Under the pieces are notes generated by a model. It was not told the origin of the DNA, made no database searches, and was given only the letters and a program-made list of their open reading frames with translations. 64,000 nt of DNA, taken from positions 186,001 through 250,000 of the forward strand of contig NZ_FOTE01000005.1 of NCBI RefSeq assembly GCF_900114475.1. The letters are read 5' to 3'. The DNA comes from Paenibacillus sp. 1_12 (GTDB taxonomy: Bacteria > Bacillota > Bacilli > Paenibacillales > NBRC-103111). The position numbers and the translations under genes were made by a program. Below, one piece after another: positions 1-7,978 of the stretch. Positions within the stretch are counted from its first letter, which is position 1. Each line of letters begins with the position of its first letter.

Positions 1-173
1 AAGAAGCCCTTGTTGTCAAGGCTTTCGTCTAACGGCTCCGGATGCTTTGTTGCAGATGCTCCAGTATATGTTCAACTTAGCGTATATTCATGATGAAACT
101 ATGATTTAAATGTAAAAAAAATGTGAAATTGGGCACTAAACAGTACTTTCGTCTGATAGTCCACAAAAAAAAG
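1..173. other. Left-edge stretch without a recognisable gene
   Basis: No convincing gene was seen. On the plus strand one frame is open from base 2 to a TAA at 107-109 and could be the last 35 codons of a gene that starts outside the window. Its sequence matches no family I recognise, and its codons do not clearly look coding. Between here and the L,D-transpeptidase stop at 445 I see only the hairpin at 174-191. The open frame at 256-441 has no ribosome binding site. Confidence 0.25.
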
Positions 174-191
174 AGACCCCTTTCGGGGTCT
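174..191 (-). terminator. Rho-independent terminator, minus strand
   Basis: AGACCCC (174-180) and GGGGTCT (185-191) form a perfect 7-bp stem around a TTTC loop. A run of A on the plus strand (about 165-172) becomes a U-run after the stem in minus-strand RNA. It therefore fits as the end of the L,D-transpeptidase transcript, although it lies about 250 bases past that stop codon. Confidence 0.7.
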
Positions 192-444
192 GCTTAGCGG
201 TGAATGGATATAGGTCCAATGTCTTAAGCTCTTTTCAAAAGCCGGGTCAGAAACCTTGGTCACTTTACTGCAGTACGAGTACTACCCTAACGTGTCTTTG
301 GCACATCCCTCCGCTTCTATCTGGAGTCAATCAACAAATTTCCACGATGTTTCGTTGAATTGTTCAACGGAATCACGCCTCTCTTTTTCACCGCTAATTA
401 TAGAGTGTACCAAAGCTTTGCTTTGTATACATGCTCTTTGAAAT

Positions 445-942
445 TTATTTGATAATCACTTTAGTACCTAATGGAATGTGACGATACAGCCATTCAATAT
501 CCTTATTATGCATTCGTACACATCCAGAAGAAGCATGACTGCCAATCGAATAAGGACGATTGGTTCCGTGGATTCCGTACGTGTAGCCACCAGTTCCAGG
601 TACATTGATACCGAGCCACCTCGACCCTAATGGATTCCGGGGGTGTCCGCCCGGAATTTGCTTACGCATGTACCAGGGCTTAACGATTTTAGTCACGATA
701 TGAAATTCGCCCTCAGGTGTTAAATCATTACTTCGCCCTGTAGCTACCGAAAATCGATAATTCGCCCTTCCATTCACATACACAGTAAGCAAATTGCTTT
801 TTTTGTTTATTTCGATATAAACGCCCTCTTCGTGCACCGCTTCAAGCGGCATTGGAGCTATTGCAGCACTCACTAGAGATCCACAGCCCAAGCCAAGCCA
901 GACACTGACAAAAATGATGAGCGCGCAGCTGAAAATCCTCAT
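445..942 (-). CDS. L,D-transpeptidase, YkuD family, exported
   Basis: Predicted peptidoglycan L,D-transpeptidase, which makes 3-3 crosslinks or attaches proteins to the wall outside the membrane. About 165 residues. It opens with an N-terminal signal or anchor segment (MRIFSCALIIF...) and carries a YkuD catalytic domain. The domain holds the conserved His in GIHGTN and the catalytic Cys in SHASSGCVRMHN, a slightly expanded form of the usual SHGC motif. The ATG at 942 is preferred over an upstream in-frame ATG at 966 because AAAGGATG sits just before it. There is no LysM domain, unlike B. subtilis YkuD. Monocistronic, with a terminator at 174-191. Confidence 0.85.
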   Translation of the reverse strand: MRIFSCALIIFVSVWLGLGCGSLVSAAIAPMPLEAVHEEGVYIEINKKSNLLTVYVNGRANYRFSVATGRSNDLTPEGEFHIVTKIVKPWYMRKQIPGGHPRNPLGSRWLGINVPGTGGYTYGIHGTNRPYSIGSHASSGCVRMHNKDIEWLYRHIPLGTKVIIK

Positions 943-1171
943 GAAATCGCATCCTTTGCTAGCCATACAAGATTATGGTTGCCAGATCGATAGCGATTTA
1001 TGTGCGCATGCAATCAATCCCAAGAGTTATATTCAAGGACATATCGTTTATGCTTACAGCAACTATTTGGGATGCTTGATAACTCTCCAACCCAGGCTGC
1101 TGTATGATGTGGGGGGGCTAGGTTTTATATAAATAACCAATTAGTACGATTGTTTTGGTGCCAGTTACAAA

Positions 1172-1825
1172 TTATCGATTCCAGTCAAACCCGACTTCCT
1201 GTAAAAAAGCACGTGCGATGGCCATATGCCCAACCAAATTCGGGTGCACTCGATCCCATGCCAAAGCAGCCGGATAAATGTGTTCCAACACAGGTTGAAA
1301 AGCAGCCTGAATGTCGATAAAATGAGTGTTGTTCTTTTCAGCGATTTCCTTAACGACTCTACCATATTCATCCATCGACTTTCGCATCGGATCATTGGCA
1401 TTAGGCTCTAAATAAAAAGGTGTCATCAGGATTATTCCTTTTACAGACGGTAATGTCTGCTTAACCAACTCATCGAGTGTAGCGCGGTATTCGTCTATGT
1501 ATACATGAGATTCCTTAATTGTCGGTTGATCGTACTGACGCCATACATCATTGATCCCGATCATAATCGAAACCCAGTCCGGCTCTAAATCAAGTACATC
1601 CGTTTGCCAGCGTTCCTTAAGACTGCGAACCGTATTGCCGCTAATTCCCATATTAATGACCCGAAGTGAAAGCTCAGGATATACGGAATGGAAAAGCGCA
1701 TTGACTGCAGATACATAACCTTTGCCAGTAGAGTCATTACGACCTTCGCCATGGGGACGCTTACGCTCCACATCTGTAATTGAATCACCTATCATGACTA
1801 GCTTTTCATTTTTGTTAAAAATCAT
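1172..1825 (-). CDS. SGNH/GDSL-family esterase
   Basis: Predicted cytoplasmic hydrolase of the SGNH/GDSL family, probably removing acetyl or acyl groups from a sugar or small ester; the substrate is not predictable. All four blocks are visible: GDSIT near residue 13 with the nucleophile Ser, GISGNT with the Gly, MIGINDVW with the Asn, and DRVHPN with the Asp-His pair. No signal peptide is seen. A GGGAG ribosome binding site supports the ATG at 1825 over a TTG two codons upstream. About 217 residues, a normal length for single-domain members. Stands alone between the transpeptidase and bioY. Confidence 0.85.
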   Translation of the reverse strand: MIFNKNEKLVMIGDSITDVERKRPHGEGRNDSTGKGYVSAVNALFHSVYPELSLRVINMGISGNTVRSLKERWQTDVLDLEPDWVSIMIGINDVWRQYDQPTIKESHVYIDEYRATLDELVKQTLPSVKGIILMTPFYLEPNANDPMRKSMDEYGRVVKEIAEKNNTHFIDIQAAFQPVLEHIYPAALAWDRVHPNLVGHMAIARAFLQEVGFDWNR

Positions 1826-1904
1826 GTCCAAATCTCCCTTTTATATAATTATGAAATAGAGTCCAGTTTGATTTTACCTGATTATGGACTCGCCTGCATC
1901 AAAA

Positions 1905-1935
1905 AATCCCGATCCTTGAATAAGGAGCCGGGATT
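1905..1935 (-). terminator. Terminator after bioY
   Basis: AATCCCG (1905-1911) pairs with CGGGATT (1929-1935). An A-run at 1901-1906 becomes the U-tract on the minus strand. It lies just beyond the bioY stop, so it ends the bioY transcript. Confidence 0.75.
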
Positions 1936-1945
1936 CATAAATGGA

Positions 1946-2536
1946 TCAAGCAGAAATGCGCGGGGATGTTTGTTTGGGATCTGTAAATGAGGGTACATAC
2001 TTGCGCAATTTAAGCACAATGAAGCTCGCAACCAGCGCCTTCAGCAAATCAGGTAAAATGAACGGATACACAGCCAACGTCAGCGATTTGGATAATGAAA
2101 TACCTGCTGTATAAGCAAGCCACGGAGCGCCACCAGCATATAGAAGCAAGGAGCCAAAGGCTTCTATGGCAACGAACAATAGCAAGAAAGCAGCTATGCC
2201 TTTACCACGTATACGGCTGGATACCCAGCCAATCGCCAAAGCAGCAATCGGGAACATCCATATAAACCCGCCCGTTTTGCCGATAATAAGTGAAATCCCA
2301 CCTTGCCCGTGAAGCAAGGGCAGACCAATAGATGTAAGTATAAATACCGTAAAAATGCTATAAAATCCATAACGGGCACCCAGAAGTCCACCAGCCAGCA
2401 TAACTGCGAAGCTCTCTAACGTGAAGGGCACCGGATTAAAGCCGAGTGAGATTTTGATCATGCTAAATACGATGAACAGCGTTGCGAAGAGGGCACTAAA
2501 CACGAGCCCCCTTATATTCCATGCAGATGAATTCAT
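1946..2536 (-). CDS. Biotin transporter substrate-binding subunit BioY
   Basis: Substrate-capture (S) component of a biotin ECF transporter in the membrane. 196 residues with about six hydrophobic segments. BioY features seen are NPVPFTLESF near residue 34, the LAGGLLGARYG stretch and IGLPLLHGQGG followed by TGGFIWMFP. The family call is strengthened by context. An apparent BirA operator lies just upstream (2555-2588), and the ATPase and T components are encoded divergently from 2660. An AGGAGG-type ribosome binding site precedes the ATG at 2536. Biotin-BirA probably represses it. Confidence 0.9.
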   Translation of the reverse strand: MNSSAWNIRGLVFSALFATLFIVFSMIKISLGFNPVPFTLESFAVMLAGGLLGARYGFYSIFTVFILTSIGLPLLHGQGGISLIIGKTGGFIWMFPIAALAIGWVSSRIRGKGIAAFLLLFVAIEAFGSLLLYAGGAPWLAYTAGISLSKSLTLAVYPFILPDLLKALVASFIVLKLRKYVPSFTDPKQTSPRISA

Positions 2537-2554
2537 TGATTTTCCTCCTTTTGT

Positions 2555-2588
2555 TTGTTAACCTATATACTAATAATCAGGTTAACAA
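2555..2588. promoter_or_regulatory. BirA (biotin repressor) operator
   Basis: TTGTTAACC (2555-2563), a 16-base spacer, then GGTTAACAA (2580-2588) form a perfect 9+9 inverted repeat with the known BirA half-sites. It lies between bioY (minus) and the ecfA genes (plus), so biotinylated BirA could control both directions. The half-sites are read directly; the regulation is inferred from the known consensus. Confidence 0.88.
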
Positions 2589-2659
2589 TCAGGAGTATAG
2601 CACATCTCATTCCTCTTGTGGAAGAGGCTATTTGAATTTTGAAAGTATAAGGTGAACCC

Positions 2660-3631
2660 ATGATAGTAGGAAATGAACTTGTAATCAGCAGTGCTGTCGT
2701 TTATAAAACTCAATCTGGGCATGCTGTGCCGGTATTGAACCATATCGACCTGCGAATTGCCGCAGGTGAGTGGGTGAATATAGTTGGGCCTAACGGAAGT
2801 GGCAAATCAACGCTAGCCCAACTCATTGCCGGGATCCAGAGCATTCATTCCGGCAATGTGGATAGAGGCTTTCTTCCAGATGTAGTTCCTTACGTGATGC
2901 AGCATAATTATTTTTTTGGGGAAACGCCATGGGAGGATATCATCTTTCAATTGGAGATGCGCGGTGAAGAGCCGCAGCAAATCCCGCATATTGCTCACCA
3001 GGCACTTGTGGCAGTGGGCCTGGAGAACCTAAAGTATCGTCCGTTTACCGAACTGTCTGGCGGACAAAAGCAGTTGGCTGCCATTGCGGGATGTATAGCG
3101 GCGAAAGCCCCTCTGCTGCTGCTCGATGAAGCGACCTCGATGCTGGACTCGTCATCGCGCATGGATGTGCTTAAGGCAGTCCAGACCATTCATCGACAGG
3201 GAGCTTCAGTGATCTGGTTGACACACCACATGGAAGAGCTCGTAGACGGAACTCGTGTTATCGGCATGAAAAACGGTAAAATCATGTTCGATGGTAAACC
3301 TGCTTCATTCTTCTATGGGTGCGAAGCTGCAGGTGTATCAGATTCACAGTTACAATCAGATGATCCAGAAATGCCACCGCAGTATCAGGAGCAGCGTTCC
3401 AGTGATCAAATTGTTTCGACAGTTTCCCAGTTAATGGTAAGTAAGCCCGATTCGCAAGTCGGATTGATTCCCGAGCTTCATTCCGGTTTGACTCCCTGCG
3501 AGATGTTCGGATTTGAGCCGCCATATCCAGTGCAAGTGGCTCGTGAGCTATTCAGACAAGGTATTCAACTGGATAGATTTCCGATTACTCCTGAGCAACT
3601 AGTAGAGGCGGTGCATGAGTATGCCCGATGA
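2660..3631 (+). CDS. ECF transporter ATPase (EcfA1-like)
   Basis: Cytoplasmic ATPase subunit of an energy-coupling-factor vitamin transporter. 323 residues. Walker A is GPNGSGKST at about 43-51, the ABC signature is LSGGQKQ, Walker B is LLLLDEATS, and the switch His is in WLTHHMEE. After the ABC domain (roughly 1-235) there is a tail of about 85 residues, as in other EcfA proteins. AAGGTG precedes the ATG. The end overlaps the next gene by 17 bases, so the two are translationally coupled. Sharing a BirA operator with bioY suggests the module serves biotin, though other S components elsewhere could use it. Confidence 0.88.
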   Translation: MIVGNELVISSAVVYKTQSGHAVPVLNHIDLRIAAGEWVNIVGPNGSGKSTLAQLIAGIQSIHSGNVDRGFLPDVVPYVMQHNYFFGETPWEDIIFQLEMRGEEPQQIPHIAHQALVAVGLENLKYRPFTELSGGQKQLAAIAGCIAAKAPLLLLDEATSMLDSSSRMDVLKAVQTIHRQGASVIWLTHHMEELVDGTRVIGMKNGKIMFDGKPASFFYGCEAAGVSDSQLQSDDPEMPPQYQEQRSSDQIVSTVSQLMVSKPDSQVGLIPELHSGLTPCEMFGFEPPYPVQVARELFRQGIQLDRFPITPEQLVEAVHEYAR

Positions 3632-5441
3632 TTTGATTATTCACGGATTGACTACGGTCACAACTGACGGGCTGCAGCTGCTGCCTGCTCTAGATCATTC
3701 GTTTAAAGCAGGTACGTTGACTCTTGTACTCGGACGCAGCGGAACAGGTAAAACCATGCTCCTCGAGATGTTATCTGGATTGCGAGTTCCTTCCTCGGGT
3801 CAGATTATCCTTGGAAGCACACCTTTATGGGCGGAATCAGCACTGAGCAAACGAAAAAAACTGAATCGTGAGGTACTGCTGCGACTTGGAACGGCGTTTC
3901 AGCATCCGGAACAGCAACTATTCGCCAATACTATTAAAGAAGAATTTCTGTATACACTTCGCCCATTTAATCTATCCCAGGAAGAAAGAAATCAACGTAT
4001 TCAGCATGCACTCAGTCTGTTCCCAGGAGATCCCGAATCATGGCTGGAGCGAGATCCTTTTCAATTAAGCGGAGGGCAGCAGCGTCGCTTGTCTCTCGCT
4101 CTGCTGCAAGCCGCAGCACCTATGTGGCTGCTTCTCGACGAGCCTACAGCAGGAATTGATGCCGAAGGAACGTCCCTGCTCTATGACCATCTGCAGCAAC
4201 GAAAGGCAGAAGGTCTCGGAACGATCATCGTCACACATGATCCAGATGCCTTTCTGACAATTACCGACTCCGTACTTATTTTATATGCAGATAAGTTTTG
4301 GCAAGGGCCGCCCTCTGAGCTAGCTGAACAGAAGCATATATGGAACGAAGCTGGACTAGCTCTGCCTGTCCAGTTGAATACGCTGCACCTTCTGCGGGCC
4401 TCCGGAATCCCTATGCCCATCGCGAGCTGGCCGAATGCAAGTGCGGCTGCAGCAGCAATAAAGATTGCACTAGCGGATCATCCAGCGGCTGGCTATGGGG
4501 AAGCGCAGGTAGTACAGGAAGTAAACACGAGCGTTGACACTAATTTTACTGAGGCAAACGATACTCAAGACGAACCTAATGCTGAGCAGCAAAAAGTGCA
4601 CGATGAGGGAAAAATTTCTGAATCTTCGCAAACTGAAAATTCCAGCTTTAAGACCCATGATCCTCGTGCCGTCTGGGTTGTTTACATGCTTTTATCTCCA
4701 GGGATCCTTGTTCAGGCCCACTGGTTTGGCTGGATAGCTGCTTTCATAGTGACATTGGTCGTCATACGTTATGCGCGCATACCTTTTATTGAATGCTTAA
4801 AGCCTGCTGCCGGCTTGATCATGTTTACGCTTATTGCCTCTATCTTATCTGGATTAGCTGTTGAGGGAACAGAATTCCCAACCCAAGTCAGTGAGATGAA
4901 CGGCTCGATAGTGACACTTCCGTTTGGTCTGTTCTTTGCAGTGAATCCGGCTGAAGAAACATTCTTCCGTTTAAGTATACTAGTCATGATCATGATGATA
5001 GGATATGTGCTGCTCTCGGGAATCAACCATTTGCGGCTAAAGCGGAGTTTGGAGCAGGGACTTCATCTTTTAAAGCGAATTCGCGTACCCGTTGACCCAT
5101 TTGCCTTGACCTCATCACTGATCATTCGGTTTATTCCAATGATTATGGATGAATGGCACAGGTTTGCAAGGATCGCTGCTGCACGCGGCAAGTATCCTTT
5201 TCGCCCTGGGCAAATCCCTATATTCCGAATGAGAATGACCATGATCCCGATTCTCATTTCACTTCTGCGTCTTGGCGAAACCTTGTCCTTAATTCTGATT
5301 GTACGCGGTGTGGGGCACGTAGATAGCAAACCAACAATTGCCTTCCGGCTTCGGTTTAGCCCTTCCGATTATATGATTATTGCAGTCGCAGTGTGTATTT
5401 TACTGGTATTATTAATACTTAACTATAAGATATTTGTATGA
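3615..5441 (+). CDS. Fused ECF ATPase and EcfT transmembrane protein
   Basis: One 608-residue protein appears to carry the second ATPase and the T component, normally separate proteins. Residues about 1-240 are an ABC domain with Walker A GRSGTGKT (40-47), LSGGQQRR and LLLDEPTAG. A polar, Glu/Asn/Gln-rich linker follows at roughly 290-345. The rest is an EcfT-like membrane domain of about five to six hydrophobic segments. The coupling helices are marked by ARIAAARGKYPF and a second site VRGVGHV, matching the Ala-Arg-Gly motifs through which EcfT contacts the ATPases. No frameshift or internal stop is seen. Overlaps the upstream ATPase by 17 bases. Confidence 0.87.
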   Translation: MSMPDDLIIHGLTTVTTDGLQLLPALDHSFKAGTLTLVLGRSGTGKTMLLEMLSGLRVPSSGQIILGSTPLWAESALSKRKKLNREVLLRLGTAFQHPEQQLFANTIKEEFLYTLRPFNLSQEERNQRIQHALSLFPGDPESWLERDPFQLSGGQQRRLSLALLQAAAPMWLLLDEPTAGIDAEGTSLLYDHLQQRKAEGLGTIIVTHDPDAFLTITDSVLILYADKFWQGPPSELAEQKHIWNEAGLALPVQLNTLHLLRASGIPMPIASWPNASAAAAAIKIALADHPAAGYGEAQVVQEVNTSVDTNFTEANDTQDEPNAEQQKVHDEGKISESSQTENSSFKTHDPRAVWVVYMLLSPGILVQAHWFGWIAAFIVTLVVIRYARIPFIECLKPAAGLIMFTLIASILSGLAVEGTEFPTQVSEMNGSIVTLPFGLFFAVNPAEETFFRLSILVMIMMIGYVLLSGINHLRLKRSLEQGLHLLKRIRVPVDPFALTSSLIIRFIPMIMDEWHRFARIAAARGKYPFRPGQIPIFRMRMTMIPILISLLRLGETLSLILIVRGVGHVDSKPTIAFRLRFSPSDYMIIAVAVCILLVLLILNYKIFV

Positions 5442-5456
5442 AATCGCCCAAGGAAT

Positions 5457-5486
5457 TTGATTACGTTGATTCTAGTTCATTATAAT
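5457..5486 (+). promoter_or_regulatory. Sigma-A-type promoter of the lipoate ligase gene
   Basis: TTGATT at 5457-5462 and TATAAT at 5481-5486 are separated by 18 bases, close to the vegetative consensus. The site lies 44 bases before the lipoate ligase start. Confidence 0.6.
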
Positions 5487-5529
5487 AATGAAATGAAATC
5501 GAATTTAATCTACATTGGAGGTACATCCC

Positions 5530-6540
5530 ATGTTGTTTATTGATAATAAAGACATCACCGATCCAGCCGTGAATCTTGCTCTGGAGGAATATTCGCTGCG
5601 TCATTTGCCAATGGACGACAGTTATTTACTGTTCTATATTAATGAGCCCTCAATTATTATTGGCAAAAACCAGAATACAATCGAAGAAATCAATTCGGAA
5701 TACGTGGATCAACATCACATACATATCGTCAGGCGTCTGTCTGGTGGCGGCGCAGTTTATCATGATCTTGGCAACCTGAATTTTAGTTTTCTGACCAAGG
5801 ATGACGGGAATTCCTTTCATAACTTTGCAAAGTTCACTCAACCGGTTATCGAGATCCTTCATCAGCTTGGTGTAGAAGCGGTACTGACTGGGCGCAATGA
5901 TATTCAGGTTGGCGAACAAAAAATTTCTGGCAACGCTCAATATATATCTAAAGGACGGATGTTCAGTCACGGCACCCTACTGTTCGATTCGGCGATGGAG
6001 AACGTAGCTTCAGCTCTTAAGGTCAAGCCGATTAAAATTGAATCGAAAGGCATTAAATCGGTTCGATCCCGGGTCGCCAATATTTCAGATTTACTAAGTG
6101 AGCCTATGACAATTGTACAATTCAGAGATATTTTACTCCAGCAATTGTTCAATTGCTCACTAGCCAATGTACCACAGTACCACTTAACCGAGGACGATTG
6201 GGCTGCTGTTCATAAGCTGGCTGATGAACGCTACCGCAGCTGGGATTGGAATTACGGCCGTTCACCGGAGTCGAATATCCAAAATACGTTCAAGTTTGAA
6301 TCAGGTATTATTGATGTCCGCCTTAACGTGATTCAGGGAAAGATTGCTGCAATTCATATTTTTGGTGATTTCTTCGGTACCCATGATGTGTCTGAATTGG
6401 AACAACAGCTCACAGGTATTCAGTATGAACAGCATGCTCTCCATAAGGCACTAAATGAAATGGATCTGTATCATTATTTCGGTAAGCTCACAATTCAACA
6501 ATTTACTGCTTTGTTGTTATTGCAGGATATCCCCGAATAG
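5530..6540 (+). CDS. lplJ: Lipoate-protein ligase
   Basis: Adenylates free lipoate and transfers it to lipoyl domains such as those of the pyruvate and oxoglutarate dehydrogenases and GcvH, in the cytoplasm. 336 residues. It has the lipoate-pocket sequence RRLSGGGAVYHDLGN, the GKNQNT loop and the catalytic-Lys region GEQKISGNAQ, followed by the C-terminal accessory domain typical of LplA/LplJ. GGAGG at 5517-5521 sets the start at 5530 rather than the in-frame ATG at 5515. Has its own promoter and ends at the terminator at 6579-6610. LplJ is the B. subtilis name, used here by similarity. Confidence 0.92.
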   Translation: MLFIDNKDITDPAVNLALEEYSLRHLPMDDSYLLFYINEPSIIIGKNQNTIEEINSEYVDQHHIHIVRRLSGGGAVYHDLGNLNFSFLTKDDGNSFHNFAKFTQPVIEILHQLGVEAVLTGRNDIQVGEQKISGNAQYISKGRMFSHGTLLFDSAMENVASALKVKPIKIESKGIKSVRSRVANISDLLSEPMTIVQFRDILLQQLFNCSLANVPQYHLTEDDWAAVHKLADERYRSWDWNYGRSPESNIQNTFKFESGIIDVRLNVIQGKIAAIHIFGDFFGTHDVSELEQQLTGIQYEQHALHKALNEMDLYHYFGKLTIQQFTALLLLQDIPE

Positions 6541-6578
6541 CAGATTTACTATTGATTACCATATCTGTCTACAAAAAG

Positions 6579-6610
6579 ACCTCCCAGCAGCATTTCTGTG
6601 CTTGGGAGGT
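6579..6610. terminator. Terminator after the lipoate ligase gene
   Basis: ACCTCCCA (6579-6586) pairs with TGGGAGGT (6603-6610) and is followed by TTT, with A-rich sequence before the stem. It ends the lipoate ligase transcript. Confidence 0.75.
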
Positions 6611-6749
6611 TTTGCATGTATTAATTTGTTATTCAAACCAAACTTTTGCAGTACCATTAAATTCATAACAATCAGAGTCAAACAATTTTGAGTTCTGTGT
6701 TCGCTGCTAGTTTGCATATCGCTCTTATTCATACAACAATTGATTCATC

Positions 6750-6765
6750 TGTGATTTTAATCACA
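6750..6765. promoter_or_regulatory. FNR/CRP-type operator upstream of doxX
   Basis: TGTGAT-TTTA-ATCACA is a perfect inverted repeat of the TGTGA-N6-TCACA type bound by FNR/CRP-family regulators. It lies about 200 bases before doxX and 85 before the short leader frame at 6841. Binding is inferred. Confidence 0.55.
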
Positions 6766-6840
6766 TACTTTTGATTTTCAACATGTTAAATTAAGGGTGT
6801 AAGATAAAAGAAAGAAAACAAACGGAAGGGTTGATAGAAG

Positions 6841-6903
6841 ATGTTAACACAACCACATAAACGATCTCGTACCTGGCACAATCTAATCAGAGTTATTTTT
6901 TAG
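6841..6903 (+). CDS. Possible 20-codon leader peptide before doxX
   Basis: A short frame (MLTQPHKRSRTWHNLIRVIF) starts with ATG at 6841. It is preceded by GGAAGGG ten bases upstream and ends with TAG 45 bases before the doxX start. It is basic and resembles no known peptide. It could be a leader that couples translation to doxX, a real micropeptide or chance. The ribosome binding site and its position between the two redox operators are the only support. Confidence 0.3.
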   Translation: MLTQPHKRSRTWHNLIRVIF

Positions 6904-6911
6904 TTCATCTA

Positions 6912-6927
6912 TGTGAATATTTTCACA
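6912..6927. promoter_or_regulatory. Rex/FNR-type operator directly before doxX
   Basis: TGTGAA-TATT-TTCACA is a perfect inverted repeat. It fits the Rex consensus (TTGTGAA-N4-TTCACAA) except for the outermost T, and also the looser FNR pattern. It ends seven bases before the doxX ribosome binding site, where a bound repressor would block transcription. Confidence 0.55.
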
Positions 6928-6948
6928 AAAAAATAGGAGCTGATAATC

Positions 6949-7494
6949 ATGTTTGGAACTTGGCTTAGAGAAAATAAATATGCTGCTGGTATCTTGCTTT
7001 TCATCAGATTGTTCATTGGATACGAATGGCTCACTCACGGATGGCAAAAGTTAACCGGAGGATTTGATGCCGCAGGCTTCCTGAACAACGCAGTTACTAA
7101 ACCTGTGATTGACAAAGCAACTAATGAACTCATTTATCCAACCTTCACCGCATTTGTACAACATTTCGCTTTACCTAATGTCAAAATAATTAACTTCATG
7201 ATTCCGCTAGGTGAATTTTTAGTTGGCCTTGGTTTGATTCTTGGTGTATTAACTACAGCCGCAGCGTTCTTCGGACTTATGATGAACTTCATGTTCATGT
7301 TCGCGGGTACCGTAAGCACTAATCCTTGGTTCATTCTTATAGGCGTGATCTTATTCATGGCGGGAGCGAACACTGGTAAATTCGGCGTTGACTACTATCT
7401 CATGCCTTACCTTCGTCAACTGCTCACAAATAAGAAAAAACCTAAAGACGGAGCAGCTGGAACAGGTACGAAGCATACAGCAGCACATGCGTAA
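6949..7494 (+). CDS. DoxX family membrane protein
   Basis: Integral membrane protein of the DoxX/DoxD superfamily, whose members are linked to quinone-coupled redox reactions such as thiosulfate or thiol oxidation; the substrate here is unknown. 181 residues with four main hydrophobic segments. Conserved features are LFIRLFIGYEWLTHGWQKL at about residues 17-35 and the GEFLVGLGLILG helix. The C-terminal tail is Lys/Ala-rich. AGGAG precedes the ATG. The two TGTGA-type inverted repeats upstream suggest control by oxygen or the NADH/NAD ratio. Confidence 0.85.
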   Translation: MFGTWLRENKYAAGILLFIRLFIGYEWLTHGWQKLTGGFDAAGFLNNAVTKPVIDKATNELIYPTFTAFVQHFALPNVKIINFMIPLGEFLVGLGLILGVLTTAAAFFGLMMNFMFMFAGTVSTNPWFILIGVILFMAGANTGKFGVDYYLMPYLRQLLTNKKKPKDGAAGTGTKHTAAHA

Positions 7495-7511
7495 TCGACT
7501 AATTTATGTAT

Positions 7512-7539
7512 AAAGAGCAGCTCACACAAGCTGCTCTTT
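7512..7539 (+). terminator. Hairpin after doxX
   Basis: AAAGAGCAGC (7512-7521) and GCTGCTCTTT (7530-7539) form a 10-bp stem 17 bases after the doxX stop. The T-tract is short, so it may terminate only partly. A second hairpin, AAACCCTCCA (7612-7621) with TGGAGGGTTT (7636-7645), follows before the DUF1540 gene. Confidence 0.6.
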
Positions 7540-7724
7540 GGTCTGTTAACAGTTTGATAATTGTCAGAAAATTTGATATGCTGGAAAAAGCAATTACAAG
7601 TTCATACACAAAAACCCTCCACTATCGCCAAATAATGGAGGGTTTAGTTGCTTGTATAAGATCCACCTTGTACAAGATAACTATGAATTTTGTGTTGCAA
7701 TCCGTATAAAGGAGGTACCTGACA

Positions 7725-7877
7725 ATGGCTAAAGATGTATTATGCGAAGTAAATTCCTGTCGTCACTGGGCTAATGAAAACCAATGTACAGCTTCATCAA
7801 TTTACATTACAAACCACCAACAAAAACAAGCCCACAGTTCCGCAGAAACAGATTGCAAAACGTTTGAAACGAAATAA
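7725..7877 (+). CDS. DUF1540 domain protein
   Basis: A 50-residue protein of the small cysteine-rich DUF1540 family, common in Bacillales and Clostridia and of unknown function. The pattern is visible: Cys7 and Cys12 in LCEVNSCRHW, Cys21 in NQCTASSIYI, and the terminal TDCKTF with Cys44. The four Cys could bind a metal, but that is inference. A strong AAAGGAGG ribosome binding site lies eight bases before the ATG. A good terminator follows at 7909-7928. It sits alone between doxX and the convergent fumC. Confidence 0.85.
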   Translation: MAKDVLCEVNSCRHWANENQCTASSIYITNHQQKQAHSSAETDCKTFETK

Positions 7878-7908
7878 GTCTAAAGCTTAACAAACTCAAA
7901 TCGATAAG

Positions 7909-7935
7909 AGGGAACCTTTGGGTTCCTTTTTCTTT
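7909..7935 (+). terminator. Terminator after the DUF1540 gene
   Basis: GGAACC (7911-7916) and GGTTCC (7921-7926) form the core of a stem followed by TTTTTCTTTT, 30 bases after the stop. Confidence 0.75.
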
Positions 7936-7963
7936 TGTATTTATCTATTCATTTTAGCAACAA

Positions 7964-7978
7964 TGATAATTATTATCA
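7964..7978. promoter_or_regulatory. Perfect Fur-box sequence at the fumC 3' end
   Basis: TGATAAT-T-ATTATCA is a perfect 7-1-7 inverted repeat identical to the classical Fur-box core. It overlaps the fumC stop codon (7976-7978), so it is not in an obvious promoter position. It may be a remnant, serve an unannotated or antisense transcript, or act with the box at 9431-9445. Confidence 0.55.

Noticed and set aside
256-441. 61-codon plus-strand frame before the L,D-transpeptidase gene
   Set aside because: No ribosome binding site and no family match; it lies in the terminator-side spacer.
7506-7709. 67-codon plus-strand frame after doxX
   Set aside because: It reads through two hairpins, and its start has no ribosome binding site.
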